A stretch of 64,000 nt of DNA from Mytilinidion resinicola. Its lineage: Eukaryota > Ascomycota > Dothideomycetes > Mytilinidiales > Mytilinidiaceae. Both the position numbers and the translations under genes were made by a program. Shown here one piece after another: positions 13,233 to 24,650 of the stretch. A model generated the notes under the pieces. It worked only from the letters and a program-made list of their open reading frames with translations. It did no database searches and was not told the DNA's origin. The stretch's first letter is position 1. The number at the start of each line of letters is the position of its first letter. The stretch is taken from assembly GCF_010093595.1 (NCBI RefSeq), contig NW_022985442.1, forward strand, positions 970,261-1,034,260, read 5' to 3'.

Positions 13233-14096
13233 ATGCCACCAAGAGCCAATCGTCGCATCAGCAGGACGTCGAGCCGCGCCTCTTCCACCAAATCCACGAA
13301 ACGTGTTACCAAATCCAAGAGCCCCACAACAACCCGCACCAAACGCTCCGCGAGCGCAACCAAAGCCCTCGAAGCCGTTATACAAGGACCTGCCTTCCGG
13401 TTCATGGATCTGCCCACCGAACTGCGCCTAAACGTGTACCGCTACGCGCTCAGCACTCCCGACCCGCTTTCCCTCCACATCCCACCCGCCCCTCGACTGA
13501 CCCCGGACATCGAGCTGGTCGATGAGTACGGCGACCGCTACCGCACCGTCTCCACCACGCGCCGCGCGCGCGGCCGCGCCAGACCCGCGCCCACGCACCA
13601 ACCGGCGACGGAGCCGCTCGCGCCAGCGCTCATCGCGACGTGCAAGGACGTGTGCCGCGAAGCGCGGCCTGTGCTATACGGCGACAACACGATCCGGCTG
13701 CGGCTCGACTCGGCGCTCAACAGCATCAACGCGCTCACGCAGCGCAACCGCTCGCTCATCAAGCACGTCACGCTCACGATCCCGACGCACCACGATATCC
13801 TGGAGAGCTTCGCGGACCTGGTCCGCCTGGGGCTGCGGTACTGCTGGAACCTGCAGAGCTTTGGGGTCAGCTTGCCGTATATGTTTCCCGAGGAGCGGAG
13901 CGTGGCGAGCACGACGAATGTGTATGCGAATGCCTTTCATATACTCAGGTGGCTGCCGAAGGGGTGTAAGGTTAGGTTGGAGGGGAATGTGCATGAGGAG
14001 ATTAGGCGCGTGGTGGAGGATAATTGTAGGCTGGCGGGGGAGTTGGATGAGAAGGCGTATGCGAAACGGCAGCATCAGATGCCGGAGAAGAGTTGA
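13233..14096 (+). CDS. 2EXR/F-box-like protein of unknown function
   Basis: Single exon encoding 287 residues from the ATG at 13,233, chosen for its AAGATGCCA context; the frame is open upstream without a better start. Residues 1-45 are Ser/Thr/Arg/Lys-rich and probably disordered. A PAFRFMDLPTELRLNVYRYAL block near residues 50-70 is the signature of the fungal 2EXR or F-box-like family. The rest (CKDVCREARPVLYGDN; KHVTLTIPTHHDI) matches the usual body of these proteins. They are numerous in Pezizomycotina; some may recruit substrates to SCF ubiquitin ligases, but no specific function is known. Codon endings switch from C-rich to G-rich at about two thirds of the gene. Confidence 0.8.
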   Translation: MPPRANRRISRTSSRASSTKSTKRVTKSKSPTTTRTKRSASATKALEAVIQGPAFRFMDLPTELRLNVYRYALSTPDPLSLHIPPAPRLTPDIELVDEYGDRYRTVSTTRRARGRARPAPTHQPATEPLAPALIATCKDVCREARPVLYGDNTIRLRLDSALNSINALTQRNRSLIKHVTLTIPTHHDILESFADLVRLGLRYCWNLQSFGVSLPYMFPEERSVASTTNVYANAFHILRWLPKGCKVRLEGNVHEEIRRVVEDNCRLAGELDEKAYAKRQHQMPEKS

Positions 14097-15682
14097 GGGG
14101 GTGTTGGGGAGTGGTGTGGCATTGGGTAGTAGCGTGAGGACGGAGGGCTGATTTTGAGGGTTGGGCAGAAGCGGGTTGGATCGAGCTGTGGATTGGCTGG
14201 GTTGGTTCTGTAGTGTTTGAATTGAAGCTGGATTACTTCGTGTTTGGACTTGACTATGGCGTGGTGAGAGAGCTTCGGTGGTGTGTGAACTGTTGCAATT
14301 GCTTTATCTGATCCCTCCGATTCAGATGTATTTTCCTACAACGAGTAATATGGATATCGGAATCTCACGTGAAGATGTGAGAGCGAGATCCAGGAGCTTG
14401 ATATTGCTCATTTGATCCTGGCTTGACACTGTTTGAAAAGCCATAAGATGGCAGATACATTGCGAACGAATGTGAAGGTCTGATGAGGCCAAATCAGGTC
14501 TGAGTTAATGGTAAGTGATATTGACGGCAGAATTGCGTGTGTACGCCTGAGAGTGTAGTTTGGGAGGTTGATACTGCAGGTTTACGACTGGCTTGGTACT
14601 GTTTGAAGACCTTTTAAGATAGCGTGAAAGGTCCAGATGGATGTAAAGATCTAGGGAGGCAATATCAGACCCCTCGTGAGATGGGTAGTGAGAATGGACA
14701 TTAGACTAATACGTCTAGGTTTAGGAACGTGATTTGGGAGGTTGATAGTGTGATTTTGCGCCCGACTTAACGCTGTTTGAGGGACTTCGAGATGGCTTGA
14801 TATATTTAAGTGAACGTAAAGACTTAGGAGGGCGAGATTAGGCCCGTTACGAGATTGTGCGTAAATCCTGACAATGAAATGATACGTGGAGACTGGAGAG
14901 TGTGGATGAGGAGTTCGACACTGCCCTTTTGCTAGTAGCTTGATACCGTTTGAAGCCCTTCAAGATGCTATGAAAAGAACTAGTCGAATGTAAAGGTCCA
15001 GGAGAAGGAAACTAGGCCTGTTGCAAGATTGCAAGTGACATGAACAGTACATTGGAAGGTAGACATTTGAGAACGTGATTTAGGAGCTCGACCGTGCGCG
15101 TTTGCTCCTGCTGTTTGAAGATCTTCAAGGTGTTTTGAATATTTTCGAATGAATGTCAGGATCTGGAAGGTCAAAACCAGAATTGCTTTTGAATTTGCGG
15201 AGAACTAGGGACGGATAGCATCCCGAAAGATAAGGCTTCAAATCGCACCGCTTGCAATGTAGCACTCCTCATCTGTTTAGCGACTTGAGAGTCCCTGGGA
15301 ACACTCTTGGAGGAAGCAAAACCCTTGACAGGAAGTGTGGTCTAGCAGCTCGAAGTGATAGGGCAGCTGTGCGACTTGCATGATGCACATGTAAGGCGAT
15401 GCCGGATTTTCCTCGTAAAACGGTCGCTAAAACGACGACCCAATCACACGGCGCTCAATAAAACGCCTCTCTCTCTTTCACATGCTCACCACTGTGCTGG
15501 GGTCGCAGGCCCTCCCGATAACCTTTATTCATCATGGCAGATAGCCGCCTGGAACGCTACCGGGGCGCTTCCGTCTCGAAACCCACTCTCTCCCTCCTCC
15601 AGATGACCTCTTGCATGCGGATATGCAGCACCGCTAGTGGTGACACTGTCTTTGTTCTCCCTCGCATTCCTTAATACTCAAC
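14097..15682. other. Intergenic, contains the 170-base array
   Basis: No gene is supported. About 800 bases of the gap are the degenerate tandem array (14,392-15,185). The remaining 500 bases upstream of 15,683 are the presumed promoter of the next gene. Confidence 0.5.
14392..15185. repeat. Degenerate tandem array, about 170-base period, five units
   Basis: The phrase GTTTGA recurs at 14,431, 14,601, 14,775, 14,948 and 15,113 (spacings 170, 174, 173, 165). Each copy is preceded by a diverged GGAGNTTGATA-like block (GGAGGTTGATA, GGAGTTCGACA, GGAGCTCGACC) and followed by a CAAGATGNNNTGA-like and GAATGTAAAGG-like block. Units differ at many sites but keep length. There is no open frame and no similarity I can see to the arrays at 2 kb and 52 kb. 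The divergence suggests an old array or mutation by a RIP-like process. Confidence 0.75.
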
Positions 15683-16808
15683 ATGGCCCCAAGAAAACAG
15701 AGATCAGCCTCCGTTTCTACCCCCATACTGGAGCCGTTAACTGCTGCGAGAGACGGCCAGATGGCGACCTCGCTGGTGTATGGCATGCTCCCCACTCTTG
15801 TTCAGAGCCGCATGCCCCGCTTTTCGTCGCTGCGACGTTCTGTCAATGACTTTCGAGGACGGCCGGATCATACTAGAAGCTCTAGTGAAAATGCCTGGAG
15901 TAGTGGTTCGGACACACCGCCCCCGAGATACTCGTCCAGACAGGAGAGTCGAGTATCGGACCGAATCCCAGCGTTCACTGCAGATGCCAGCGACTCGGAC
16001 TTAGACACTTCAACAACGTATGAGCGGCCAGTGTCGTCCAGTTCTACTCCGCCTGCCTTCACTTTGGCCGAACGGGAGAGTGGAGTCAACTGGAAGTACG
16101 CAAACCAAGGTACTTACCATTCTTCTCGATAATAGGACCACTCTAATATCAGCAGGTCTACACCTCATCACCCAAGCCCACCAAGAATCTTCCTCCCTCA
16201 CCAAAGAAGGCGACGACGACGGCCTACCGCCCTTCAGCCGTCAGCTATACATTCACGGTATCACATACGTCCTGCGTGGACTTCCAGCGGATATGACACC
16301 AGAAGAAATCTTGAGCATCCAAGCCGCCATCCCACCTCACGTTCTTGACCATCTAGATCTCGACCCTACAACCCAAGACCTAATTTCAACCTTGTCCCGT
16401 CGCCCTCAGACTCTTCACGAACCTCTAGAAGAAGACCCTTCCGTAATTCACCGCATTACCGCAGCCCTGATCCTCGAGCTCTTCATAATCGCGCAATTCC
16501 TCTTGCCCTACGTCAAACTCTTCATCGGACATGCATATCAATATGAGCGCGAGAATCGCGTCTTCGAGCGTCTGTTCAGCGTAGTTGTGAACACGATTGA
16601 TGAGGTGGGAAGGAAAAGTATAAGATTCACGAATTCGGTGTGTAGCATGAATGATGGGAAGGTTGGGCAAGCGTTGAATGATATGACGGTTTGGTGGGTG
16701 CAGGGGGTTACCGGGGGGATTCACCAGGGTATTTCCGAAGGAGTGGTTATTTTGGGGGCAGATGGGAAGATCCCAAGGACGAGGAGAAAGGTAAATGGGC
16801 GACGATAA
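15683..16808 (+). CDS. Conserved fungal protein of unknown function
   Basis: Two exons (15,683-16,109 and 16,156-16,808) with a 46-base intron encode about 359 residues. Residues 1-140 are Ser/Arg/Pro-rich and look disordered. Around residue 180 a block reads LRGLPADMTPEEILSIQAAI, and a strongly hydrophobic segment (AALILELFIIAQFLLPYVKLF, about residues 250-272) may be a membrane helix or amphipathic anchor. The C-terminus is basic (RTRRKVNGRR). I do not recognise a named family. The organisation suggests a membrane-associated protein with a long soluble N-terminus. The ATG at 15,683 is the first in frame, in an ACATGG context. Confidence 0.75.
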
Positions 16809-17247
16809 GTGGTGTTTGTGATATGACTTGCTTTTTTAGAGGGCCGGGTATGCGGATGAAATTATGAGGTAGACACGAAGAACATGGCCATAGACATAAT
16901 CTAGTTTCACTTAATAGACTTTTCGCCCACTGCAGTTCTATGTAAAGTCTGTTAGGCTTTCAACTTCTTGCAGAGAAATTTGAAAAACGGCCTCCTTATT
17001 ACTCGTCACGTGAAAGATGGGGTTGAATGCGGTTAGCAAGGATCCGCACTTATCTCGTCTCCCCGAAAAAAGTTCAGACAACTCCTTGACGTGCTCCATC
17101 AACGTTCCTTTCCCACCACCCATAGGAACTTTCCAATTGCCACTTCCTAGATCGCTCTTTCTTCTAGCTTGCCCTTCTTTACTTAATTACATTGTAATAG
17201 ATACCCCTTGCCCGGCAGTCGCCCGCTCTCGGTTCCATCACCTCATC
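16809..17247. other. Intergenic, about 440 bases
   Basis: It contains the 3' end of the preceding gene and a T- and C-rich promoter for the helicase. Nothing else is recognised. Confidence 0.5.
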
Positions 17248-19455
17248 ATGCTTGCAGCTTTTCGGAGGTGCCCTGCATCTCTCCCTAGGAGTATATCGAC
17301 CTCATTCATTGCGCCCCGAGTTATACGGCCCGCACAGGCTACGTCGACATCTGCGTGGCGGTCTACAATCTCTGTGTCCAGAGTTTCGATCGCGTCTTTA
17401 CACCAGAGCAGCCAGTGGCGACAACATGCCGCCGAGCGCTATGCCGTAGAAGCTGAAGTGGAACAAGAGGTCAACGCGAAAAGCCCACCTTCAAATGGAG
17501 CGATTGATAATGCCGTCGCCGGAGGCCCAGTCACGAAATTCGAAGATTTAGCGACTCGAGGATTTGTTCACAAAAATATCGTCAACACCCTAACGAAGGA
17601 TATGGGGTTGCACACCATGACAGAGGTGCAGACTCGCACTATCAACGAAGCGTTGAAGGGTGCTGATATGTAGGTTTCCTATCTCCGACTTTTCAATGAG
17701 CTTGTAATAATGTGTCGCAGCATTGCCCAAGCCAAGACTGGTACTGGAAAGACCCTTGGATTCCTTCTCCCCGTTCTACAAAACATCATCTCAAAAGATC
17801 CCGAGCTTGCAACACGCGGCGCTCGTCCCCCGCGGACGACGCCCGGTGACATCAGGGCTATAATCATATCACCGACCAGAGAACTGGCGGAGCAAATTGC
17901 TGTGGAAGCGCAAAAGCTCACGCGCAACACCGGTGTCGTCGTTCAGGTCGGCGTGGGTGGAACACAGAAGAGGATGATGTTGCAGCAAATCAGGAGGGAG
18001 GGCTGCCATATCCTCATTGGAACGCCTGGACGGCTCCACGATCTGTTGGCGGATGAGTACTCCGGAGTTGAAGCCCCGAAGCTCTCGGCCCTCGTCATGG
18101 ACGAAGCTGATCGACTGTTGGACGATGGGTTCACGCGGGAGATTAACGAGATCAGGAAGTACCTCCCAGATCCCAAGAAGCAGGATCGCCAAACCCTCAT
18201 GTTCTCCGCCACAGTCCCCAAGGAGGTTGTCGGGCTTGTGCGACAGACATTGAAGCCTGGGTTCCATTTTGTCAAGTGCGTGCGCGACGATGAGGAGGCA
18301 ACACACGAGAGGATTCCCCAGAAGCTTGTTCACGCCAAAGGTCTCGAGAACATGATGCCCGCATTGTTCGAACTGTGCCAAACGGGACTACAGAGCTCCC
18401 AGTCGGGAGAGACTCTGCCCTTCAAGGCCATCGTTTACTTCAACTCCACTGCTGAAGCCTCGCTTGCTTCCAACGTCTTTAGGAAAGTGCGCGGGAGTGA
18501 CCCGCGTCGCCATGCTCTACACCCCGCTGGTGTATTCGAGATTCATGGCAAACTGAACCAGGGTCAGCGAACAAGGGCTGCTGATGACTTCCGCAAGTCG
18601 AAGTCAGGCATCCTCCTTTCCTCCGACGTCACAGCGCGAGGAATGGATTTTCCTAACGTCACGCACGTTATCCAAGTTGGTGTGCCCCGCGAACGCGAAA
18701 CCTACATCCATCGTATCGGCCGAACTGGCCGTGCCGGCAAAGAAGGCGAGGGCTGGATCTTCGCTTCACCGCTCGACGCTCCCGAAGTACGCCGCCGTCT
18801 CCACAGCCTCCCGCTCAAGAACGACACAACGCTAGAAACCGCCTCGGTCGACATGTCCCGCGAAGCGCAGCTGCCGGAGAACGTCGCCACCATCCTCTCC
18901 AGCCTCGTCGACGCCCACCGCCAAGTGCACCGCGAGCACAAGACCAAAGCGTACATGGCTTACCTCGGTGTCTTCCAGGGCATGCGCGACAAGCAGGAGC
19001 TCGTCGACTCGCTCAGCGGCCTCACGAAGCACGGCTGGGGCATGGACGAGGCTCCAAAGGTTGGGCCGAGCCTTGCGCGCAAGCTGGGCTTGAGCCGCGT
19101 TCGCGGCCTCAATGTTGGCCATGAGGAGGAGTATGAGAGCTCAGCGTACGACGCGCAATCGTCGTTCAGCAGGCGGGGCTCGGACTCTAGCTACTCGAGA
19201 GGCGGAGCAGGCGCGAGGGGCGGGTATCAGGGTCGCTCCAGTGGCGGCGAGAGGGGAGGATATCAAGGTAGCTCGCGGGGAGGCGGCTACCAGGGCAACT
19301 CGAGGGGCAGCGATAGGGGAGGCTACCAAGGCAGCTCGCGGGGCGGTGGCGGCTACCAGGGTAATTCGCGAGGAGGCTTCCAGGACAAGTCGAGCCCGAG
19401 GCCGAGGGGGGGCGAGAGGGAGAGCAGGGGACGTAATTATGATGCGGACTTCTAG
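17248..19455 (+). CDS. MSS116: Mitochondrial DEAD-box RNA helicase, Mss116-like
   Basis: Two exons (17,248-17,669; 17,721-19,455) encode about 718 residues. The N-terminus is Arg/Ser-rich with no acidic residues early on, as in mitochondrial presequences. The helicase core contains a Q-motif region (TMTEVQTRTI), motif I (AQAKTGTGKT), Ia (PTRELAEQI), Ib (TPGR), II (DEAD), III (SAT), V (ARGMDFP) and VI (HRIGRTGRAGK). The 51-base intron splits the codon just before motif I, and the splice restores GADIIAQAKTG. The C-terminal 90 residues are Arg/Gly-rich with GGYQG-SSRGG-like repeats that likely contact RNA. Yeast Mss116 resolves group I and II intron structures and aids mitochondrial translation; that role is inferred by family. 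Another mitochondrial DEAD-box subfamily is the main alternative. Confidence 0.88.
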
Positions 19456-21456
19456 ATGTTGACGACAAAAACGAAAAAAGTAGGAGAGTGTTAGGTTAGG
19501 TTAGGAGGTCCGTTTCGATTTGTACATCGCTTGTATTATATGTGTAGATGAGATGAATGATCTCGGGCGTTTTCTTGGGGGATCTTTGGAGGGTCTGGGC
19601 AAAAAGACTGCATTCCGATCATGGGGGGTTTCGGTTGAGCGGTTCACTGGCGGGCTCAGGTTCTTTAGATTCCTGTTTAGAACTGGTCGTCGGAGTATGC
19701 TGTGTAGGGTTGCTCTTATCATCTCCAATCAGAGCAAGGGAAACGCTTCTTAATACTTTTGAGACATGACGGTGCTGTGGAGGTCTGTTGGTTACTTGGA
19801 TGTGTTGGTGATGTGCGGTGAATGCGTAAGAGATGTTTGATGTGAAGGGTGAGGCAGTAGGCTGATGACGACCGAACGCGTAAGAGACAATCAATACGGG
19901 AAAAGCTGGACAAGGGTCTGAATCGTGTTAGTGACATCTGGAGCAATTCCTTGATTTGTAGCAGTACGTATATGTATACGTGTCCACGTGTCCGATAGAC
20001 TATACAAATGACAAACTGTATATGTCTGATATGATATCTAGACGCCATGAGTAGATCACCTTCGGCCCTTCAATGCATATGCTCCTATCTTTAGTGTAGA
20101 GAGGTTACCCCATCAGTTATTCACATCTACATAACTTAAGCGGCTCGGTACGGGTCTAACGATTGAGTCTCCACAATAAGAGAAAGTTGAAGGAGCACTA
20201 CGGCACAGAAGCTTCAAACAACCGGGAACATGTGCACATATCAACGAGATAACGTCTAGAAAAGCGTGAAGCCTGGCTTGAGATAGCAAGGAACGTTGAC
20301 ACATCTCCGTTATGATTGGGTATGCACAACTCTGCATGGCTAGCGGCCTCGGATAGGACCCGGCTGGCGCTGCGCAAGCTTACAATTTAATCCATGAAGG
20401 ACCCTGATTTCCGCACGGCCGATCTGCGGCTTGTGGCATCATGGAGATTTTTTTATATTCAACTGGCAGGGCAAAACGAGGGTATTTGGGGTTCTGAAAA
20501 CTGCTACCATATCTGGCTAGGGGTACGAACAGGGCGATAACGTTTTCCAAGTTCCTGCATGTGGCGTCTGGGATCGCCGTCCGACACCGCCGCCAAGTGC
20601 TTCTTCTAACCTCGTCAGTGAGCCGGCCTGGCCGGGAGAAATCGTTTACTCCTTCCACCACGTTCCACTTCCTCGACCAGCGGATGTACACTCCGTAATC
20701 CCGATGTCACATGCCTCATACCTAGCGCATCCATCAGCAGTCTCTGCTGTTCCCCGCTCAACATGATCCTATCGGAAGCAAATGACGCGGGCTGTCGTGG
20801 GTTCGTGGACAGGAGTCACCTCCGCATTGACTTCATGTGGGAACTCAATGCATCTGCTGTTGCAGCCGGATGCACGGGATCAGGTGTGGCGCATCATTGA
20901 CTCTCTATCACAAAACCTGGTTCCATTATTTCCATGATTATCTAAGTCGTCTTGGCCGTGGCGAGTCTTTGTCCATGCGGTCACGCTCCTCAATCCTGCC
21001 ACTTGCAGGCAGTTTACAGAGTAAATTACCAGCCAGCAGCAGCCTAGACCAATCGTCTCCCTAGAATTCACACGCGACAGGCTCCCGATTTCGGCATAGT
21101 CGATGGCATAACCGTCCGCTATGTGTTGCGTGCTCGAGATATTGCCCGGCCTTCGTTTCACCGCCTGGTCCTCCACACAATACTATTTAGAACCTCCGCT
21201 GCCCGCCCTCGACTCTTTGGCTTCCTACACTCACCACCAGTAAATATTTCCTACAAAATCCACTCTCCCTGACTGTACCGGCCTTGCTGCACCTGACTCA
21301 CTCCGCTTGCTAAGCCATCAGCCTCTTCATTTCCTTCCCCACTTAGGTTTGCAAAAAGTACCTTATCTATCGCACGCGACCACGGACCACCTTCGATTGT
21401 CTTCGCAACCTGTGGTACTACTTACTTCCTCCTTTCGGCCCAAGCGGGCTATTGCT
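19456..21456. other. Intergenic, 2.0 kb
   Basis: No supported gene. A short (TTAGG)3 run occurs at 19,490-19,505 in the helicase 3' region. The frames present (up to 109 codons) are unlike any family I know. The last 300 bases are C/T-rich and suit the promoter and leader of the sulfatase gene. Confidence 0.5.
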
Positions 21457-23676
21457 ATGGCCCCAAGTGCCCTTCGCTCAGCGGAGGCACAATCTACAGA
21501 CGGTGCTGCACCCAACGGCCATTCTATTCCAAGCGCGATCTCAGATAGCAATCTCTTTGCTGGTAGTGTTTCTTCTATCGGAAATCTAGATTCTTTGAGC
21601 GAGGGTCCTTATGTCCAGTACGGTTCAGATCTGAACGGCGGAGTCTCTGCGAATGGACGGAGTGTTCCTATCAACAATGGAAGAGTTGGGAATGCGTCAG
21701 GAAACGGCAACACTTTCATCTCTGACAACTTCACTCCCCCTTCTTCTTTCATTGAGAGTCTTGGAGGATCAGGAGAGTCCGCGTCTGCAGAAAAACCAAA
21801 CATACTTTACATTATGGCCGACCAAATGGCCGCGCCTCTTCTCAAGATGCATGATGCGAACTCACCCATCCTCACTCCCAACATCGACAAACTGGCGCAG
21901 TCTGGTGTGGTCTTCGCCAGCGCATACTGCAACAGCCCTCTCTGTGCGCCGTCCCGGTTCTCCATGTGCACCGGACAGCTCCCCTCAAAGATCGGCGGCT
22001 ATGACAACGCGTCAGTACTTAACAGCGATGTCCCCACTTATGCTCACTACCTTCGCCGAGAGGGTTATGAGACTGCCTTAGCCGGCAAGATGCACTTCAT
22101 CGGACCCGATCAACTGCATGGCTTCGAAAACCGGTAAGGGCTTCTACAAGGATAGTATCGAGACAGCCTACTAACGACCGTGTAGATTGACATCTGACAT
22201 CTATCCTGGTGATATGGGCTGGACAGTTAACTGGGACAGGCCAGAGGAGCGTCAGGAATGGTATCACAATATGAGCTCCGTTATGCAGGCAGGCCCTTGC
22301 GTTCGGTCCAACCAGCTCGATTACGATGAGGACGTCATGCACAAGGTAAGAGCTTCCTCCGTTACTGTCTTACTATCAAACTTCCAGGGTGGTTCTAGGA
22401 AACCAACTACTTGAATTGTCTGGGAACTCAATATTGAGTGATGTCGCATCGAGATGGCGATTAGTGTGCTATGGCTCCGATGAGCGGGTTCCAAGTGCTG
22501 GCGCAAACCTCTTAAGCGACGAACAAGGCGCTGACTATCCAAAAGGCATCGCAGTATCTATACGATCACGTTCGCCAAGGCCCCGGTGTTCGATCCTTCG
22601 CGCTGACCGTCTCCCTCACCCATCCTCACGACCCTTACGCCATGACTCAGGAGTATTGGGACAAGTACGAGGACGTCGAGATTCCACTTCCCAAAGTGCA
22701 CATCCCCCAAGACCAGCAAGATCCCCACTCAACTCGTTTGCTCAAGGCCGTCGACCTTTGGGACAACCCGATCCCAGAGGATGCTGTTAAGCGCGCTCGA
22801 CGAGCCTACTTCGGGGCTTGCACCTTTGTCGATGATCAAGTCGGAAAACTCCTCACGATCCTCAAGAACTGCCGTCTCGACAAGAATACCATTATTGTCT
22901 TCAGCGGCGATCACGGAGATATGCTCGGTGAGCGCGACCTATGGTACAAGATGTCGTGGTTCGAGATGAGCGCCCGAGTTCCACTGATCGTCAACTATCC
23001 GTCACGCTTTACGCCGAAGCGAGTACATGAGTCCGTTTCAACTTTGGACCTACTACCCACGTTCGTAGATCTGGCTGGTGGAAATTCCAAGGCTGTCCTA
23101 CCGGTAGATGGAAACAGCTTGTTCGAATATCTCGTCACCGATCGTCCTGGCCGGGACGAAGTGTTTGGCGAGTACATGGGCGAGGGTACAATTTCCCCAG
23201 TCATGATGATACGTCGCGGCAAGTGGAAGTATGTTACCTCCCCAGTTGATCCCCCACAATTGTTCGACTTGCTTTCAGACCCGAAGGAAGTCTTCAACTT
23301 GGCCATCTCCGATAAGCCGGAACATGTACGCGCCTTGTCTGCTTTCCAGGACGAGGCGCAGAAGAAATGGGACTTCAAAGCTATCCATGCGGATGTGCTC
23401 AAGAGCCAGCGCCAGCGGAGACTGTGCTACAGTGCCTTGAAGAAAGGCCGCTGGGAGAGCTGGGACTACCAGCCTATCGACGACGCGAGAGAGAAGTGAG
23501 TATCTCATATCATAATTCAACGAGCAGTTGTTAACGATCTAATTAGGTACATTCGCTCGCACATTCCTCTAGACGACCTTGAACGACGTGCTAGATACCC
23601 TGTGGTCGACTACTTCGGCCGCGAGCATACCGCCGCAGCCACTCACCACGGCGTTGCAGGAGCGAAGGGAGAATGA
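21457..23676 (+). CDS. Choline sulfatase (sulfatase family)
   Basis: Four exons (21,457-22,133; 22,186-22,345; 22,546-23,495; 23,547-23,676) encode about 638 residues. Choline sulfatase releases choline and sulfate from choline-O-sulfate, a fungal sulfur reserve and osmolyte. The catalytic motif CAPSR (Cys163, to be converted to formylglycine) lies in NSPLCAPSRFSMCTGQ. Other family features are KPNILYIMADQ, GKMHFIGPDQLHGFE, LTHPHDPYA, SGDHGDMLGERDLW and the C-terminal IPLDDLERRARYP typical of choline sulfatases. Splicing exon 2 to exon 3 gives DYDEDVMHK-ASQYLYDH, matching bacterial BetC in length with no gap. About 112 Ser/Gly/Asn-rich residues precede the sulfatase domain, more than in BetC; a start further in is possible. 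The second intron is 200 bases long, four times its neighbours. Confidence 0.9.
22346..22545 (+). other. Unusually long intron with a 14-base palindrome
   Basis: Donor GTAAGA, acceptor AAAAG after a GCTGAC branch site. Inside lie a second complete set of splice signals (TTACTATC branch, TTCCAG at 22,381-22,387) and the perfect palindrome ACTCAATATTGAGT at 22,426-22,439. Use of the inner acceptor would lead to a stop within a few codons. The excess length may be a small insertion. Confidence 0.55.
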
Positions 23677-24650
23677 TTGACGACATAACGGTGCGATAAT
23701 TTGCATGCTTTCATACTCTCAGAATGAGGTTTATATATACTTCAACATGCGCATTGACGGTGGGTAGTCAAGATATCTGCTTTCTTTCTAGTAGTCGGAT
23801 CTGCGAAGGGTTTCTCTCTTGCATGCATTCCGTTTGCAATATTTTCCATGCCTGAGCGTTAGAGAAAGCGGATACCACTACAGCGAGTCTTTTGGTTGCA
23901 TGTGTTTTGGCGAGGCAGAGCATACTAAATATTGAATTCATGAAGTATATACCCAAAGTCCCCCTCTTCTCGAACTAAACAGCTTTTTGAAGATGGTGGC
24001 CGAAGTAACGTACGTGTTCGTTGTCGGCCCCTTCCTCTCTAGCAGGCTTACTCAGCACCTTGTTGTATATTTTTCCTCCTTCCACTCAATAGCTAGCTTC
24101 CTCACCATCATCAATACGACAGCTTTTAGCTACACACCTTTTCTTGATCCGCTTCCCTCTGACTGTCGGTCAACGTCGTCTGCATAGTGAGTAACGAACT
24201 CTAGAACTAAATATAGGTGGCAATCTCGGACAGTAGCGTACCTTGGGGTGGGTTGCTTCCAGATCATCCATCACGAGATATTTATGTCATATTTAAGACC
24301 AACGTGTCCTTTCAGCGCTCGGCATCAGCTATGCTACCTAGGAAGCAGCTCCCAAAGACCGATGTCTAGGTATACTCCACAGTACTTCAAGTTGACACCA
24401 CACTTCTCATACCTTGTCGACTTAGACTAATTAAGTCCACAGTCCTCTGAATCCTTACCATGGCCCACCGGTTACGCAACCGCAAGTCTAAAAATACGGT
24501 ATAAAAGTGGCTAGACTTCAACGCCAATGCCTATATGATTCCACCACATCCCACCTCCCATCAAGTTTCCTTTCAGACGCTGTCACCCAACACCAGCCAC
24601 GCGGCGTCCAAGTCATCTCTCCTCGCCCGTCACCAAAACGAACCGCGAAG
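23677..24650. other. Intergenic, about 970 bases
   Basis: It holds the 3' end of the sulfatase gene and the promoter of the secreted protein. Only the TATA box at 24,500 is recognised. Small frames present here are not supported. Confidence 0.5.
24500..24507 (+). promoter_or_regulatory. TATA box of the secreted cysteine protein gene
   Basis: TATAAAAG lies 144 bases before the ATG at 24,651. It is one of the clearest TATA boxes in the window, in keeping with a strongly regulated gene. Confidence 0.5.

Noticed and set aside
19490..19505. (TTAGG)3 as an interstitial telomere
   Set aside because: Only three units of a five-base motif, in a 3' untranslated region; fungal telomere repeats are usually TTAGGG and much longer.
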